DNA from: Cognatundibacterium squillarum
GTDB taxonomy: Bacteria; Pseudomonadota; Gammaproteobacteria; Burkholderiales; Burkholderiaceae_D
Direction: 5' to 3'
Assembly (NCBI RefSeq): GCF_014652435.1
Contig: NZ_BMYU01000001.1
Span: 930,001-994,000, forward strand
DNA: 64,000 nt
The notes below the pieces were generated by a model, which saw only the letters and a program-made list of their open reading frames with translations, did not search any database and was not told where the DNA came from. Positions 53,187 through 60,794 of this stretch are shown one piece after another (positions within the stretch are counted from its first letter, which is position 1; every line of letters starts with the position of its first letter). Position numbers and translations under genes: made by a program.

Positions 53187-54905
53187 ATGAAGCCTGTCCG
53201 ACTCCCCGCCGCTGCTACGGTTGCCCTGCCCCGCTGGGCGATTTTCGCCCTGTGTCTGCTGTATATTCTGCCCGGCCTGATTGGCCGCGATCCGTGGAAA
53301 GGTGATGATGCCAGCGCATTCGGCATGATGTGGACGATGGCGCACGGCAGCCTGTCTGACTGGCTCTGGCCGCATGTGGCTGGTATGCCAACACCGGAAA
53401 AAGGCCCGCTCGCTTACTGGATCGGCGCTTTATTTATCCGCTTATTCGGCGGCGTGTTCGGTGATCCGATGGCAGCGCGTTTAGCCGGCGGGATTTTCTT
53501 CATGATTGGCGCAGTCTCGGTCTGGTACGCGACGTATTTGCTCGGTCGCCGTCCGGAAGCACAGCCAATGAAACTGGCATTCGGCGGCCAGCCCGATCCG
53601 CGCGACTTTGGCCGCACACTGGCCGACGGCGCTTTACTGATTTATATCGCCAGCCTTGGTCTGCTGTTGCACAGCCACGAAACCAGCGTCGAAACTCTGC
53701 AGATTTCGCTGATCGCCTTTTTGTTTTATCAGAGCGTACGCCTGTTCGACACCCCCGGTTACCGCGCAGGCCTGATGCTGGGCGCGACTGCCGGTTTGCT
53801 GGCACTCACCAAAGGCTGGGTATTGCCGCTGGCAGTTTTACTGACACTGGCGGGCGTTGCTGCTTATCGCCGTCAGGGCAAAGTGTTCAAAGCCCTGTTT
53901 CCGGCATTGTTACTGGCGGCATTGCCGGTGCTGGCATGGCGTTTTGGCCTGAATCAGGTACACCCGTTCGACAGCAGCCCTTTCCCCGCCTGGATGGAAT
54001 GGAATTACCGTCTGGTCAGCGGCCCGACCAGCGAATCTGTCAGCTACACCTTCAAATATCTGCTGTGGTTTGCATGGCCAGCATGGCCGTTTGCGATCTG
54101 GGCTGTGTACGCGTGGCGTCGTCAGGAAAAGCCGCTGCACATTCTGCTGCCGGTGGCGTATCTGCTGTGCTTCCTGCTGCTGGCTTGTCTGAACAAGCAT
54201 TCGGAAGAAACCATCCTGTTACCAATACTGCCGGTATTCGCGATTCTGGCCGCCTTCGGTCTGACCACCGTTAAACGCAGTACCATTAATGCTGTGGATT
54301 GGTTCTCGGTGATGATCATGACCGGCGTCGCCGGACTGATCTGGCTGGGCTGGATTGCACAACAAACCGGCTGGCCAAAAGGACTGGCGCAACAACTGAA
54401 CCTGCTGCTACCCGACTACAACGGTGCCAGCCAGCCGCTGGCGATGATGACTGCGATGCTGGCCACGGTTGCCTGGTTTGCGCTGGTGTACTGGCGTATT
54501 TCACGTCGCCCTGCCGTGTTGTGGCGTGCAGTGGTGTTATCCGGTGGCGGTGTGATTTTATGCTGGCTGTTGCTGATGACGCTGTGGCTGCCGTGGCTGA
54601 ATCAGCGTATCAGCTATGCCAGCCTGACCACCGAACTCAGCGCCAAACTGCCCGTTAAATACAAGTGTGTAGACGCTTACATCGGCGCTTCGCAGCGCGC
54701 ATCGTTCGCGTATTTCGGCGATATCCGTTTTGCCGGTTTCAGTGATCAGCGTTGCGATTACCTGCTGCTGCAACACAGCCGCAAACGCAATCTGGTGCCG
54801 GACATGCCGGAACCTTACGAAGCCCGTCAGTGGGAATCGGTCTGGATTGGTCATCGCGCCGGTGACAAAGATGAATTGTTCACCCTGTACCGCCGCCGTC
54901 GCTAA
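53187..54905 (+). CDS. glycosyltransferase family 39 (ArnT/PMT-like) membrane protein
   Basis: 572 residues with about 11-12 TM helices. The N-terminal block PGLIGRDPWKGDDASAFGMMWTMAHG carries the acidic (DD) motif in the first periplasmic loop used by GT-C/GT39 enzymes such as ArnT, which transfer a sugar from a polyprenyl-phosphate donor. Further, LLALTKGWVLPLAVLLTL and LNKHSEETILLPILPVFAILAAFGL resemble ArnT. The acceptor (lipid A, protein or other) is unknown. Its last base is the first base of the MATE gene (TAATG), so the two are coupled. Confidence 0.85.
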   Translation: MKPVRLPAAATVALPRWAIFALCLLYILPGLIGRDPWKGDDASAFGMMWTMAHGSLSDWLWPHVAGMPTPEKGPLAYWIGALFIRLFGGVFGDPMAARLAGGIFFMIGAVSVWYATYLLGRRPEAQPMKLAFGGQPDPRDFGRTLADGALLIYIASLGLLLHSHETSVETLQISLIAFLFYQSVRLFDTPGYRAGLMLGATAGLLALTKGWVLPLAVLLTLAGVAAYRRQGKVFKALFPALLLAALPVLAWRFGLNQVHPFDSSPFPAWMEWNYRLVSGPTSESVSYTFKYLLWFAWPAWPFAIWAVYAWRRQEKPLHILLPVAYLLCFLLLACLNKHSEETILLPILPVFAILAAFGLTTVKRSTINAVDWFSVMIMTGVAGLIWLGWIAQQTGWPKGLAQQLNLLLPDYNGASQPLAMMTAMLATVAWFALVYWRISRRPAVLWRAVVLSGGGVILCWLLLMTLWLPWLNQRISYASLTTELSAKLPVKYKCVDAYIGASQRASFAYFGDIRFAGFSDQRCDYLLLQHSRKRNLVPDMPEPYEARQWESVWIGHRAGDKDELFTLYRRRR

Positions 54906-56272
54906 TGTCGCGCTTTGCTTATGAACGTCAGATCAGCGCACTGGCATGGCCAACGCTGATCGGCCAGCTCGCCACGGTCAGCAATGGAGTGATCGATACC
55001 GCGATGACCTCGCGTTATTCCGCCACCGATCTGGCAGCGCTGGCCATCGGCGTGTCGTTGTACGTGACGATCTTCGTCGGCCTGAACGGCGTTCTGCAAG
55101 CGATTTCCCCCATCATCGGCCAGTTATACGGCGCAAAAGATTTTCATCAGATCGGCGACAAAGTACGCCAGGCCGTCTGGCTGGCAGCTGCACTCAGCCT
55201 TAGTGGTTGCTTACTGTTATTGTTCCCCGCGCCTTTGCTGCAAATCTCCAATGCCGAAGGCGAGCTGTACGACAAAGCCGCGCATTACCTGCAGATACTG
55301 GCGCTGGCCCTGCCCGCCACACTGGGTTTTCGTATTTACAGCGGTTTAAACAATGCGGTCGGCAAACCAAAAATGGTGATGCTGATTCAATTGCTGGCGC
55401 TGGCAATGAAATTTCCGCTGAATTCTTTATTTATTTTCGGTGGCTTCGGTATTCCGGCCATGGGCGGCCCCGGCTGCGCGGTGGCAACGGTGGTGATTTC
55501 ATGGATCATGCTGGCAGTCGCCTTTGTCATTCTGCGCCGCAATCCGTTTTATCAGTCATTTCAGTTGTGGGGACAAGGCTGGGTTGCGCCGCAGAAAGCC
55601 GCGTTCCGTCAATTCCTCGCGCTCGGCATTCCAATGGGCTTCAGCTATCTGATCGAAGTCAGCGCTTACGCATGCATGGCCTTATTCATTGCCCGCATCA
55701 GCGAACTGGCGGTCGCAGGCCACCAGATCACCGCCAACTTCGGCACTATTCTGTACATGATTCCGCTGTCGCTGGCCAGTGCCAGCAGCACCCTGACCGC
55801 GCAAGCCATCGGCGCACGCGACCTGCCGCGCGCGCAGCACACCGCCTTAGCGGGTATACGGCTGGCGCTGATGTTTTCTGTTCCGGCCGCTGTGCTGATC
55901 TGGCTGGGTCGTCCGCTGATTCTCGGCATGTACACCAACAATGCCGCCATCGCCGCCGCTGCCATGCCTTTACTGACTTACATTTGTCTGTATCAGATCG
56001 TCGATGGTGTGCAGATCGTGTGTGCCTTCAACCTGCGCGCCTACAAAGTCGCCACCGGCCCCACGCTGCTGTACGCGCTGGCCTTATGGGGCTGCGGACT
56101 CGGCGGCGGTTATCTGCTCGCCTTCAATCCGCTGCACTGGTTTGATAACGCCACACTCGGCGCCGCCGGTTACTGGATCGCCAACACCGCCGGCACCCTG
56201 CTGATCGCCACCGCCCTGCTCGCCTACCTGCTGATCATCCAGCGCCGCTACCGCCATCTGCACACACATTAA
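54905..56272 (+). CDS. MATE-family efflux transporter
   Basis: 455 residues with 12 TM helices in two bundles. The conserved MATE blocks SALAWPTLIGQLATVSNGVIDTAMTSRYSATDLAALAIGVSLY and GLNGVLQAISPIIGQLYGAKDFHQIG at the N-terminus, and AVAGHQITANFGTILYMIPLSLASASSTLTAQAIGARD in the second half, match NorM-like Na+- or H+-coupled multidrug exporters. It starts on the last base of the GT39 gene, an unusual partner. No divergent regulator. Confidence 0.93.
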   Translation: MSRFAYERQISALAWPTLIGQLATVSNGVIDTAMTSRYSATDLAALAIGVSLYVTIFVGLNGVLQAISPIIGQLYGAKDFHQIGDKVRQAVWLAAALSLSGCLLLLFPAPLLQISNAEGELYDKAAHYLQILALALPATLGFRIYSGLNNAVGKPKMVMLIQLLALAMKFPLNSLFIFGGFGIPAMGGPGCAVATVVISWIMLAVAFVILRRNPFYQSFQLWGQGWVAPQKAAFRQFLALGIPMGFSYLIEVSAYACMALFIARISELAVAGHQITANFGTILYMIPLSLASASSTLTAQAIGARDLPRAQHTALAGIRLALMFSVPAAVLIWLGRPLILGMYTNNAAIAAAAMPLLTYICLYQIVDGVQIVCAFNLRAYKVATGPTLLYALALWGCGLGGGYLLAFNPLHWFDNATLGAAGYWIANTAGTLLIATALLAYLLIIQRRYRHLHTH

Positions 56273-56325
56273 TGCCCGTACTTGCAAAGTCGTCGCCGTG
56301 CTGTCATAATCGCGATCTGTGCGTT

Positions 56326-56410
56326 GCCGAGATGGCGGAACTGGTAGACGCACGGGACTCAAAATCCCGCGCCGCAAGGCGTGCCGGTTCGATTCCGGCT
56401 CTCGGCACCA
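56326..56410 (+). tRNA. tRNA-Leu (CAA)
   Basis: 85 nt with encoded CCA. Acceptor GCCGAGA/TCTCGGC, D arm TGGCGGAACTGGTAGACGCA, anticodon loop CTCAAAA (anticodon CAA, reads UUG), class II long variable arm CGCCGCAAGGCG, T arm GCCGGTTCGATTCCGGC. Confidence 0.97.
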
Positions 56411-56418
56411 AAGAATGC

Positions 56419-56448
56419 AAGCCCCTTGAGAAATCAAGGGGCTTTTTT
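56419..56448 (+). terminator. intrinsic terminator of tRNA-Leu
   Basis: AGCCCCTTGA, GAAA, TCAAGGGGCT then TTTTT. Confidence 0.92.
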
Positions 56449-56655
56449 CGTTTTGTCCGATTTACAAATTCGAAAGGCTCTTTGGGCATTCATGTGCGTT
56501 AAGAATTTTTTCCAGCACACTGGTCGTTTTACTTACCTCGTTATCTGATGCCCCCGTAAACGGCGCGAATTTAGCTGTTTTGCGAACGACCTACGCATCC
56601 ATGCAGCACAATAGATAAAGCCCTTTTTGCCACTGTGAGATTACGCATTAAAGGA

Positions 56656-56964
56656 TCAATATTTTTTCATGTGTGTCACCTCTAATATATTCCCATCTTT
56701 ATCAAGATATTCAATTAACAAGAGAGTAGCTTTATCTTTTTCTACGAGCTGACCAGTCTTGTCCACAGTCGACAATCTGATCTCTGCAACAGGAACCTGA
56801 ACAGTTTTTTCAACTTTATCGCAGATCATCAGGCGAGGTTTGAATCTTATGTTAGTTGGCAATTCCGAAAATTTTTCGACTATGCGAGTATTAGCATACC
56901 TATCAAATATAACCACCTTCATTTCACTGGTTTCATATATTTCATTGCACATTGCATCCATCAT
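56656..56964 (-). CDS. orphan hypothetical protein, AT-rich
   Basis: 102 residues with an excellent ribosome binding site (AGGAGAAAT before ATG 56964; a second ATG follows). Cytosolic, mixed alpha/beta: MKVVIFDRYANTRIVEKFSELP, TVQVPVAEIRLSTVDKTGQLVEKDKATLLLIEYLDKDGNILEVTHMKKY. No family recognised. Codon use is clearly more AT-rich than its neighbours, and it lies just after a tRNA gene, a typical place for acquired DNA, although no integrase or attachment-site duplication is visible. Confidence 0.6.
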   Translation of the reverse strand: MMDAMCNEIYETSEMKVVIFDRYANTRIVEKFSELPTNIRFKPRLMICDKVEKTVQVPVAEIRLSTVDKTGQLVEKDKATLLLIEYLDKDGNILEVTHMKKY

Positions 56965-57084
56965 ATTTCTCCTGAAATTAAATCATCTGCCCACCGATCG
57001 CTGCGGCGCAGTGGAATATGCAGCTGCTCTTGTAAGCCTTTCAGATTAACGTCAATTCATATTCGACGACGGAAAGAACTCAGC

Positions 57085-57873
57085 TCAGTGCTTGTTCGCA
57101 GGCTGGATATACCACTTCGCCAGCAAGCCTGACTTGGCGGCTTTGCTGAGGGCTTTGTTGAGTTCTTTCAGGTATTCTGGGTGGTAGCCGGGGGTGGCGG
57201 CGAAGTGCAGGCTGCTGGAGTGGACGGGTTTGCCCTGAGCGCAAAACGGGCGTTCGCGGATGGCCGGATTTTCCTGTTCTGCGAGCCGGCCGTACTGCAT
57301 TTTCATCATGTCTTCCAGCGCACGCGGATCGGTGAGCTGGGTGTACACAAAAATGCCGTCGGTACGGTGCTTTAATAATTTATCAAAGCGCGAAATCGAA
57401 TCATTGACATCGTATTCCGGTGTAAATACAAAGTTAACAGCTTTGGCGACTTCCGGCCCGTAGTAGGCATCGCGGATCATGCCGATGGTTTTTCCCTTCA
57501 GATCAGCGATGCTGTTGTAGCTGAACCTTGCATCGCAGCGGGTGACAATCCAGACGTTATCAATATATATCGGTTCGCTGAACACCAGATGCTGTAAGCG
57601 TTCCGGCGTTTGCGATGCGCCGAATACAAAGCCCTTGCCTTCTATTGCTGATTGCAGTGCGCGTTTCCACGGCACAAACTTGCGTTCGAACTGCACGCCG
57701 GTTTCACTTTCGATATACGCCAGCAACTGGCGGTTCGGTGCGCTGAGTGCGGCAGCGGGATTCACGCGATCGTGCTGAGCACTGAGAAATAAGGTGATTT
57801 TTTGCGGTTCAGCCTGCGCAGCAGCGGCGCACATCCACAGAAAAAGAAAACCGGCTTTCGACATCGCACGCAT
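57085..57873 (-). CDS. periplasmic solute-binding protein, family 3-like
   Basis: 262 residues from ATG 57873 (MRAMSKAGFLFLWMCAAAAQA signal); a longer frame to 57966 lies in the spacer. The class II periplasmic fold shows LLAYIESETGVQFERKFVPWKRALQSAIEGKGFVFGASQTPERLQHLVFSEPIY, NSIADLKGKTIGMIRDAYYGPEVAKAV and a C-terminal HPEYLKELNKALSKAAKSGLLAKWY. It resembles amino-acid-type binding proteins, but the usual ABC permease genes are absent, so it may serve a distant transporter or act as a sensor. Confidence 0.8.
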   Translation of the reverse strand: MRAMSKAGFLFLWMCAAAAQAEPQKITLFLSAQHDRVNPAAALSAPNRQLLAYIESETGVQFERKFVPWKRALQSAIEGKGFVFGASQTPERLQHLVFSEPIYIDNVWIVTRCDARFSYNSIADLKGKTIGMIRDAYYGPEVAKAVNFVFTPEYDVNDSISRFDKLLKHRTDGIFVYTQLTDPRALEDMMKMQYGRLAEQENPAIRERPFCAQGKPVHSSSLHFAATPGYHPEYLKELNKALSKAAKSGLLAKWYIQPANKH

Positions 57874-58033
57874 TGTGATCCCGTAACACAAAAAAGCAAT
57901 AAAGCGGAAAAACGTTATCGTACAGCCTAACGCATGACGCTGCCGGAAGACAGCGCAAGTTTGCAAAGGATGGTGGCATCACCGGAGGATGTTGGGTGCT
58001 GGCGACGTTCATCTGCCGGAACTGCTATTTCAT

Positions 58034-58132
58034 GCCTGAAAACCGCTATTTTGCGGAGTTCTGCATAGCGATCCGGCGGTCGTCGGCAGAAAGTCCGGCG
58101 CTCGCAAATCATCGAATGACGATATTTGCATA
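58034..58132 (-). repeat. dispersed intergenic repeat, copy 7 (reverse orientation)
   Basis: On the minus strand: TATGCAAATATCGTCATTCGATGATTTGC, GGACTTTCTGCCGACGAC, CGGATCGCTATGCAGAACTCCGCAAAATAG. The left arm is worn; core and right arm are kept. Confidence 0.85.
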
Positions 58133-58136
58133 GTTG

Positions 58137-58919
58137 CTACTTTCTGAATTGCAGCAGGCTGGCAGGCAACAGGTTGAGCAGACGGATCAGCCAGATCATG
58201 CGGCGCGGGAAAGCGATGATGGCTTTGCGCTTTGCAATGCCATCTGTGATGCGTTGCGCCGCATCGTCTTCGGACAATAAAAACGGTTTATGGCTGGCGT
58301 CACCACCATTCAGTTCACGCAAACGCGCAGTGTTGATATAGCCGGGAATAATCGTGCTGACCTGCAGGCCAAACGGCGCGTAAGCGCGGCGGTAGGTATC
58401 AGCGATCTGGATGACCTGACGTTTGGTGGCGCTGTAGACCGAAGCGCCGGGGTCGGCTTTCAGCAGACCGGCAACGGAAGCAATCACGGCCAGTTGCCCG
58501 TGCCCCTGCCGCAGCATCAGTTGTGTTGCCGCTTCAAATGCGTATTGCACGCCGTGTACGTTAATCCCAATCATGTCGGCACATTGTGCGGCCGTCAGTT
58601 GCTGGCTGCGCGCATTGAAATACATACCGGCGCTGACCAGCAACAGATCAAGTCCGCTTTCGGAAAAAATCGCTATGCAATCGCGCACGGCAGCTGCATC
58701 GCGGATATCCAGCTGCAAGCATTGCAATTGCGGATACTGTTCGCGCAATGCTGAAGGTACTTTGTGCGGATGACGTCCCGCGACACTGACCTGATGCCCC
58801 TGCGCCAGATAGCACCGCGCCACCGCCAGCCCGATGCCGGACGTACCGCCGATGATCAGTATCTGCTGTCTGCGGTTTGAGTTTTGTTGTGCGGGTGCGT
58901 GGAGGATGATGCCGGTCAT
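58137..58919 (-). CDS. short-chain dehydrogenase/reductase
   Basis: 260 residues. NAD(P)-binding motif ILIIGGTSGIGLAVARCYLAQGHQVSVAGR at residues about 19-48, LQLDIRDAA, LLLVSAGMY, active-site Ser in VIASVAGLL and YSATKRQV (Tyr-x-x-x-Lys) near residue 160. IIPGYINTARLRELNG follows. Substrate unknown. It ends with a hydrophobic segment (MIWLIRLLNLLPASLLQF) that could be membrane-associated. Its gene diverges from the ynb-like cluster, so a link to lipid metabolism is plausible but unproven. Confidence 0.88.
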   Translation of the reverse strand: MTGIILHAPAQQNSNRRQQILIIGGTSGIGLAVARCYLAQGHQVSVAGRHPHKVPSALREQYPQLQCLQLDIRDAAAVRDCIAIFSESGLDLLLVSAGMYFNARSQQLTAAQCADMIGINVHGVQYAFEAATQLMLRQGHGQLAVIASVAGLLKADPGASVYSATKRQVIQIADTYRRAYAPFGLQVSTIIPGYINTARLRELNGGDASHKPFLLSEDDAAQRITDGIAKRKAIIAFPRRMIWLIRLLNLLPASLLQFRK

Positions 58920-58998
58920 GAATCTGCCTGTAGTCAGTCTGGTACGCTGCAGCGAGGCTGGCGCGGGTAAAATGGCATTTTAGCTATTTATCGAATGT

Positions 58999-60174
58999 AT
59001 GCGCCACGCAGACCGGCATTTGTTGCTGAACGCGCTCAGTTTCAGCCTGATCTATCACTGCACCAACTGGCTCGCAGTGCGGTCCGGTGCGCAACAGCAT
59101 GTGATGCTGGCGGCAGAGCAGGATCTGCCTTTCATCGCGTGGATGATTTTGCCTTACAGCTTGTCGCTGCTGTTTTTTGCACTGCCTTTCTGGCTGGCAC
59201 GCAAACGCGATGATCTGCCGTCGATCCGACATATCAGCCACCGTTTTTTACTTGCCACCACGCTCGCTGGAATGGTGTTTTTGTGGTGGCCTTTGCGCCA
59301 GCAACACACGATTCCTTCCGGTGATGTTTCGTTCGGGATTTTTTATCAATGGCTGCACAGTGTTGATCAGCCGTATAACCAGCTGCCGTCTTTGCATGTG
59401 GTGTATGCCTGCCTGGGTTGGTACTTCATCCGCCCTGCACTGCGTTTGCAATGGCAACGCTTGTTGCTCGATGGCGCTGCGCTATTGCTTGTGGCATCAA
59501 CGCTGTTCACCTACCAGCACCATCTGGCCGATGTGGTGTCCGGTATAGCGCTGGCGGCTTGTTGTCTGCGCTGGCGCTTCGATGCGACCAAACCCGGTGT
59601 CGCGCTGTATTACGGGCTGGCGGCGGCCTGGGCCGGGAATCTGGGAATTTACAGCGGCCAATGGTGGTTGCTGTATCCGGCATTCAGCTGGCTGCTGGTG
59701 GCACGGGCTTATCAGCATCATCGGGCAAACTTTCTGAATAAACAGAATGGCAAGTTCAGCTGGCAAAGCTGGCTGCTGTATGCACCGTATTTGCTCTCGT
59801 ATCGCATCAGCTGGTCGGTACAGCGCTTTTTGCTGCGACCGGATATTCAGCCACGGCACATCAGTGCGCAATGGATGACAGGTCCCCGTTTAAGCGCGGC
59901 TGAAGCGCGCCGCTTACCCGCCGGAATAGTCGTAGTGGATTGCAGTGCAGAGCTCAGTGAACAACCTGTGATTATGTCGCGTGTTGCTGCCGGTGAACTG
60001 ACTTATCTGTATATACCCATGCTGGATATTGTGCAGCCTGACGCTGCAGTCTGCGACGCATTGTTTGTCACGCTGCAGCCTGCGCTGAAACAGGGAAAAA
60101 CGATTTATCTGCATTGCGCGATGGGCTTTCACCGCTGCCGGTTGATCACTGCCCGCCTACAGGAAACATCATGA
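58999..60174 (+). CDS. PAP2/IPC-synthase-like membrane domain fused to a short dual-specificity phosphatase domain (YnbD-like)
   Basis: 391 residues. Residues about 10-250 have six to seven TM helices with the PAP2/inositol phosphotransferase motifs LPSLHVVYACLG (His133) and YQHHLADVVSGI (His175, Asp178). Residues about 290-391 look like a dual-specificity phosphatase, with DCSAELSEQ and the catalytic P-loop HCAMGFHR (Cys373, Arg379). The P-loop lies only 12 residues before the stop, so the usual C-terminal helices are missing. E. coli YnbD has the same fusion. It overlaps the next gene by four bases (ATGA). Confidence 0.8.
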   Translation: MRHADRHLLLNALSFSLIYHCTNWLAVRSGAQQHVMLAAEQDLPFIAWMILPYSLSLLFFALPFWLARKRDDLPSIRHISHRFLLATTLAGMVFLWWPLRQQHTIPSGDVSFGIFYQWLHSVDQPYNQLPSLHVVYACLGWYFIRPALRLQWQRLLLDGAALLLVASTLFTYQHHLADVVSGIALAACCLRWRFDATKPGVALYYGLAAAWAGNLGIYSGQWWLLYPAFSWLLVARAYQHHRANFLNKQNGKFSWQSWLLYAPYLLSYRISWSVQRFLLRPDIQPRHISAQWMTGPRLSAAEARRLPAGIVVVDCSAELSEQPVIMSRVAAGELTYLYIPMLDIVQPDAAVCDALFVTLQPALKQGKTIYLHCAMGFHRCRLITARLQETS

Positions 60175-60794
60175 AAATTTCTGTCTATCAGTTAAAACCC
60201 GCATTTCAGCGCAGCCTGCAACCCTTGCTGCAATGGCTGTTGCGCAGTGGTGTGCATCCTAACCATATCACGCTGGGTGCGTTGGCGATCTGCATAATCT
60301 ATGGCGCAGCGCTGATCTGCTGGCCTGCGCAAAAAGCCCTGTGGATCATCTATCCGCTGATGATGCTGTTGCGCATGATGCTGAACGCGCTGGATGGCAT
60401 GCTGGCCAATGCTGCGCAGCTGCGTACCCGGCTTGGTGCTTTGCTGAACGAGTTATGCGATGTGCTGGCCGATATTGCGGTGTATCTGCCGCTGGTATGG
60501 CTGTTGCCGGAACATGCGATCAGTTTGCTGATTTTACTGGCACTGGGAATGCTGACAGAGTTCACCGGTGTGCTCGCCGTCAGTGTGCAGGCGGCGCGGG
60601 CTTTTGACGGACCAATGGGTAAAAGCGACCGCGCTGTATTGTTCAGTGTACTGGTGTTACTGCAGCTGGCAGGTGTCAGCACACAGGTATTACTGTGGCT
60701 GCAAATACTGGGGATTGCGCTGGCAACCCTGACGGTTGCCAACCGCTTTCGCAGCGCACTCAGGGCGCAGCAAACTCCGCCAGACTCACACTGA
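60171..60794 (+). CDS. CDP-alcohol phosphatidyltransferase family protein (YnbA-like)
   Basis: 207 residues from ATG 60171. About six TM helices. The motif of the family is visible but altered: N72xxD75-G76xxA79-N80 then eight residues to G89, N93 and D97, where the canonical pattern is DxxDGxxAR(8)GxxxDxxxD. So two metal-binding Asp and the Arg are replaced. Such enzymes join a CDP-diacylglycerol and an alcohol. It follows the YnbD-like gene and its stop lies inside the end of the convergent YnbC-like gene (35-base overlap). Confidence 0.8.
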   Translation: MKISVYQLKPAFQRSLQPLLQWLLRSGVHPNHITLGALAICIIYGAALICWPAQKALWIIYPLMMLLRMMLNALDGMLANAAQLRTRLGALLNELCDVLADIAVYLPLVWLLPEHAISLLILLALGMLTEFTGVLAVSVQAARAFDGPMGKSDRAVLFSVLVLLQLAGVSTQVLLWLQILGIALATLTVANRFRSALRAQQTPPDSH

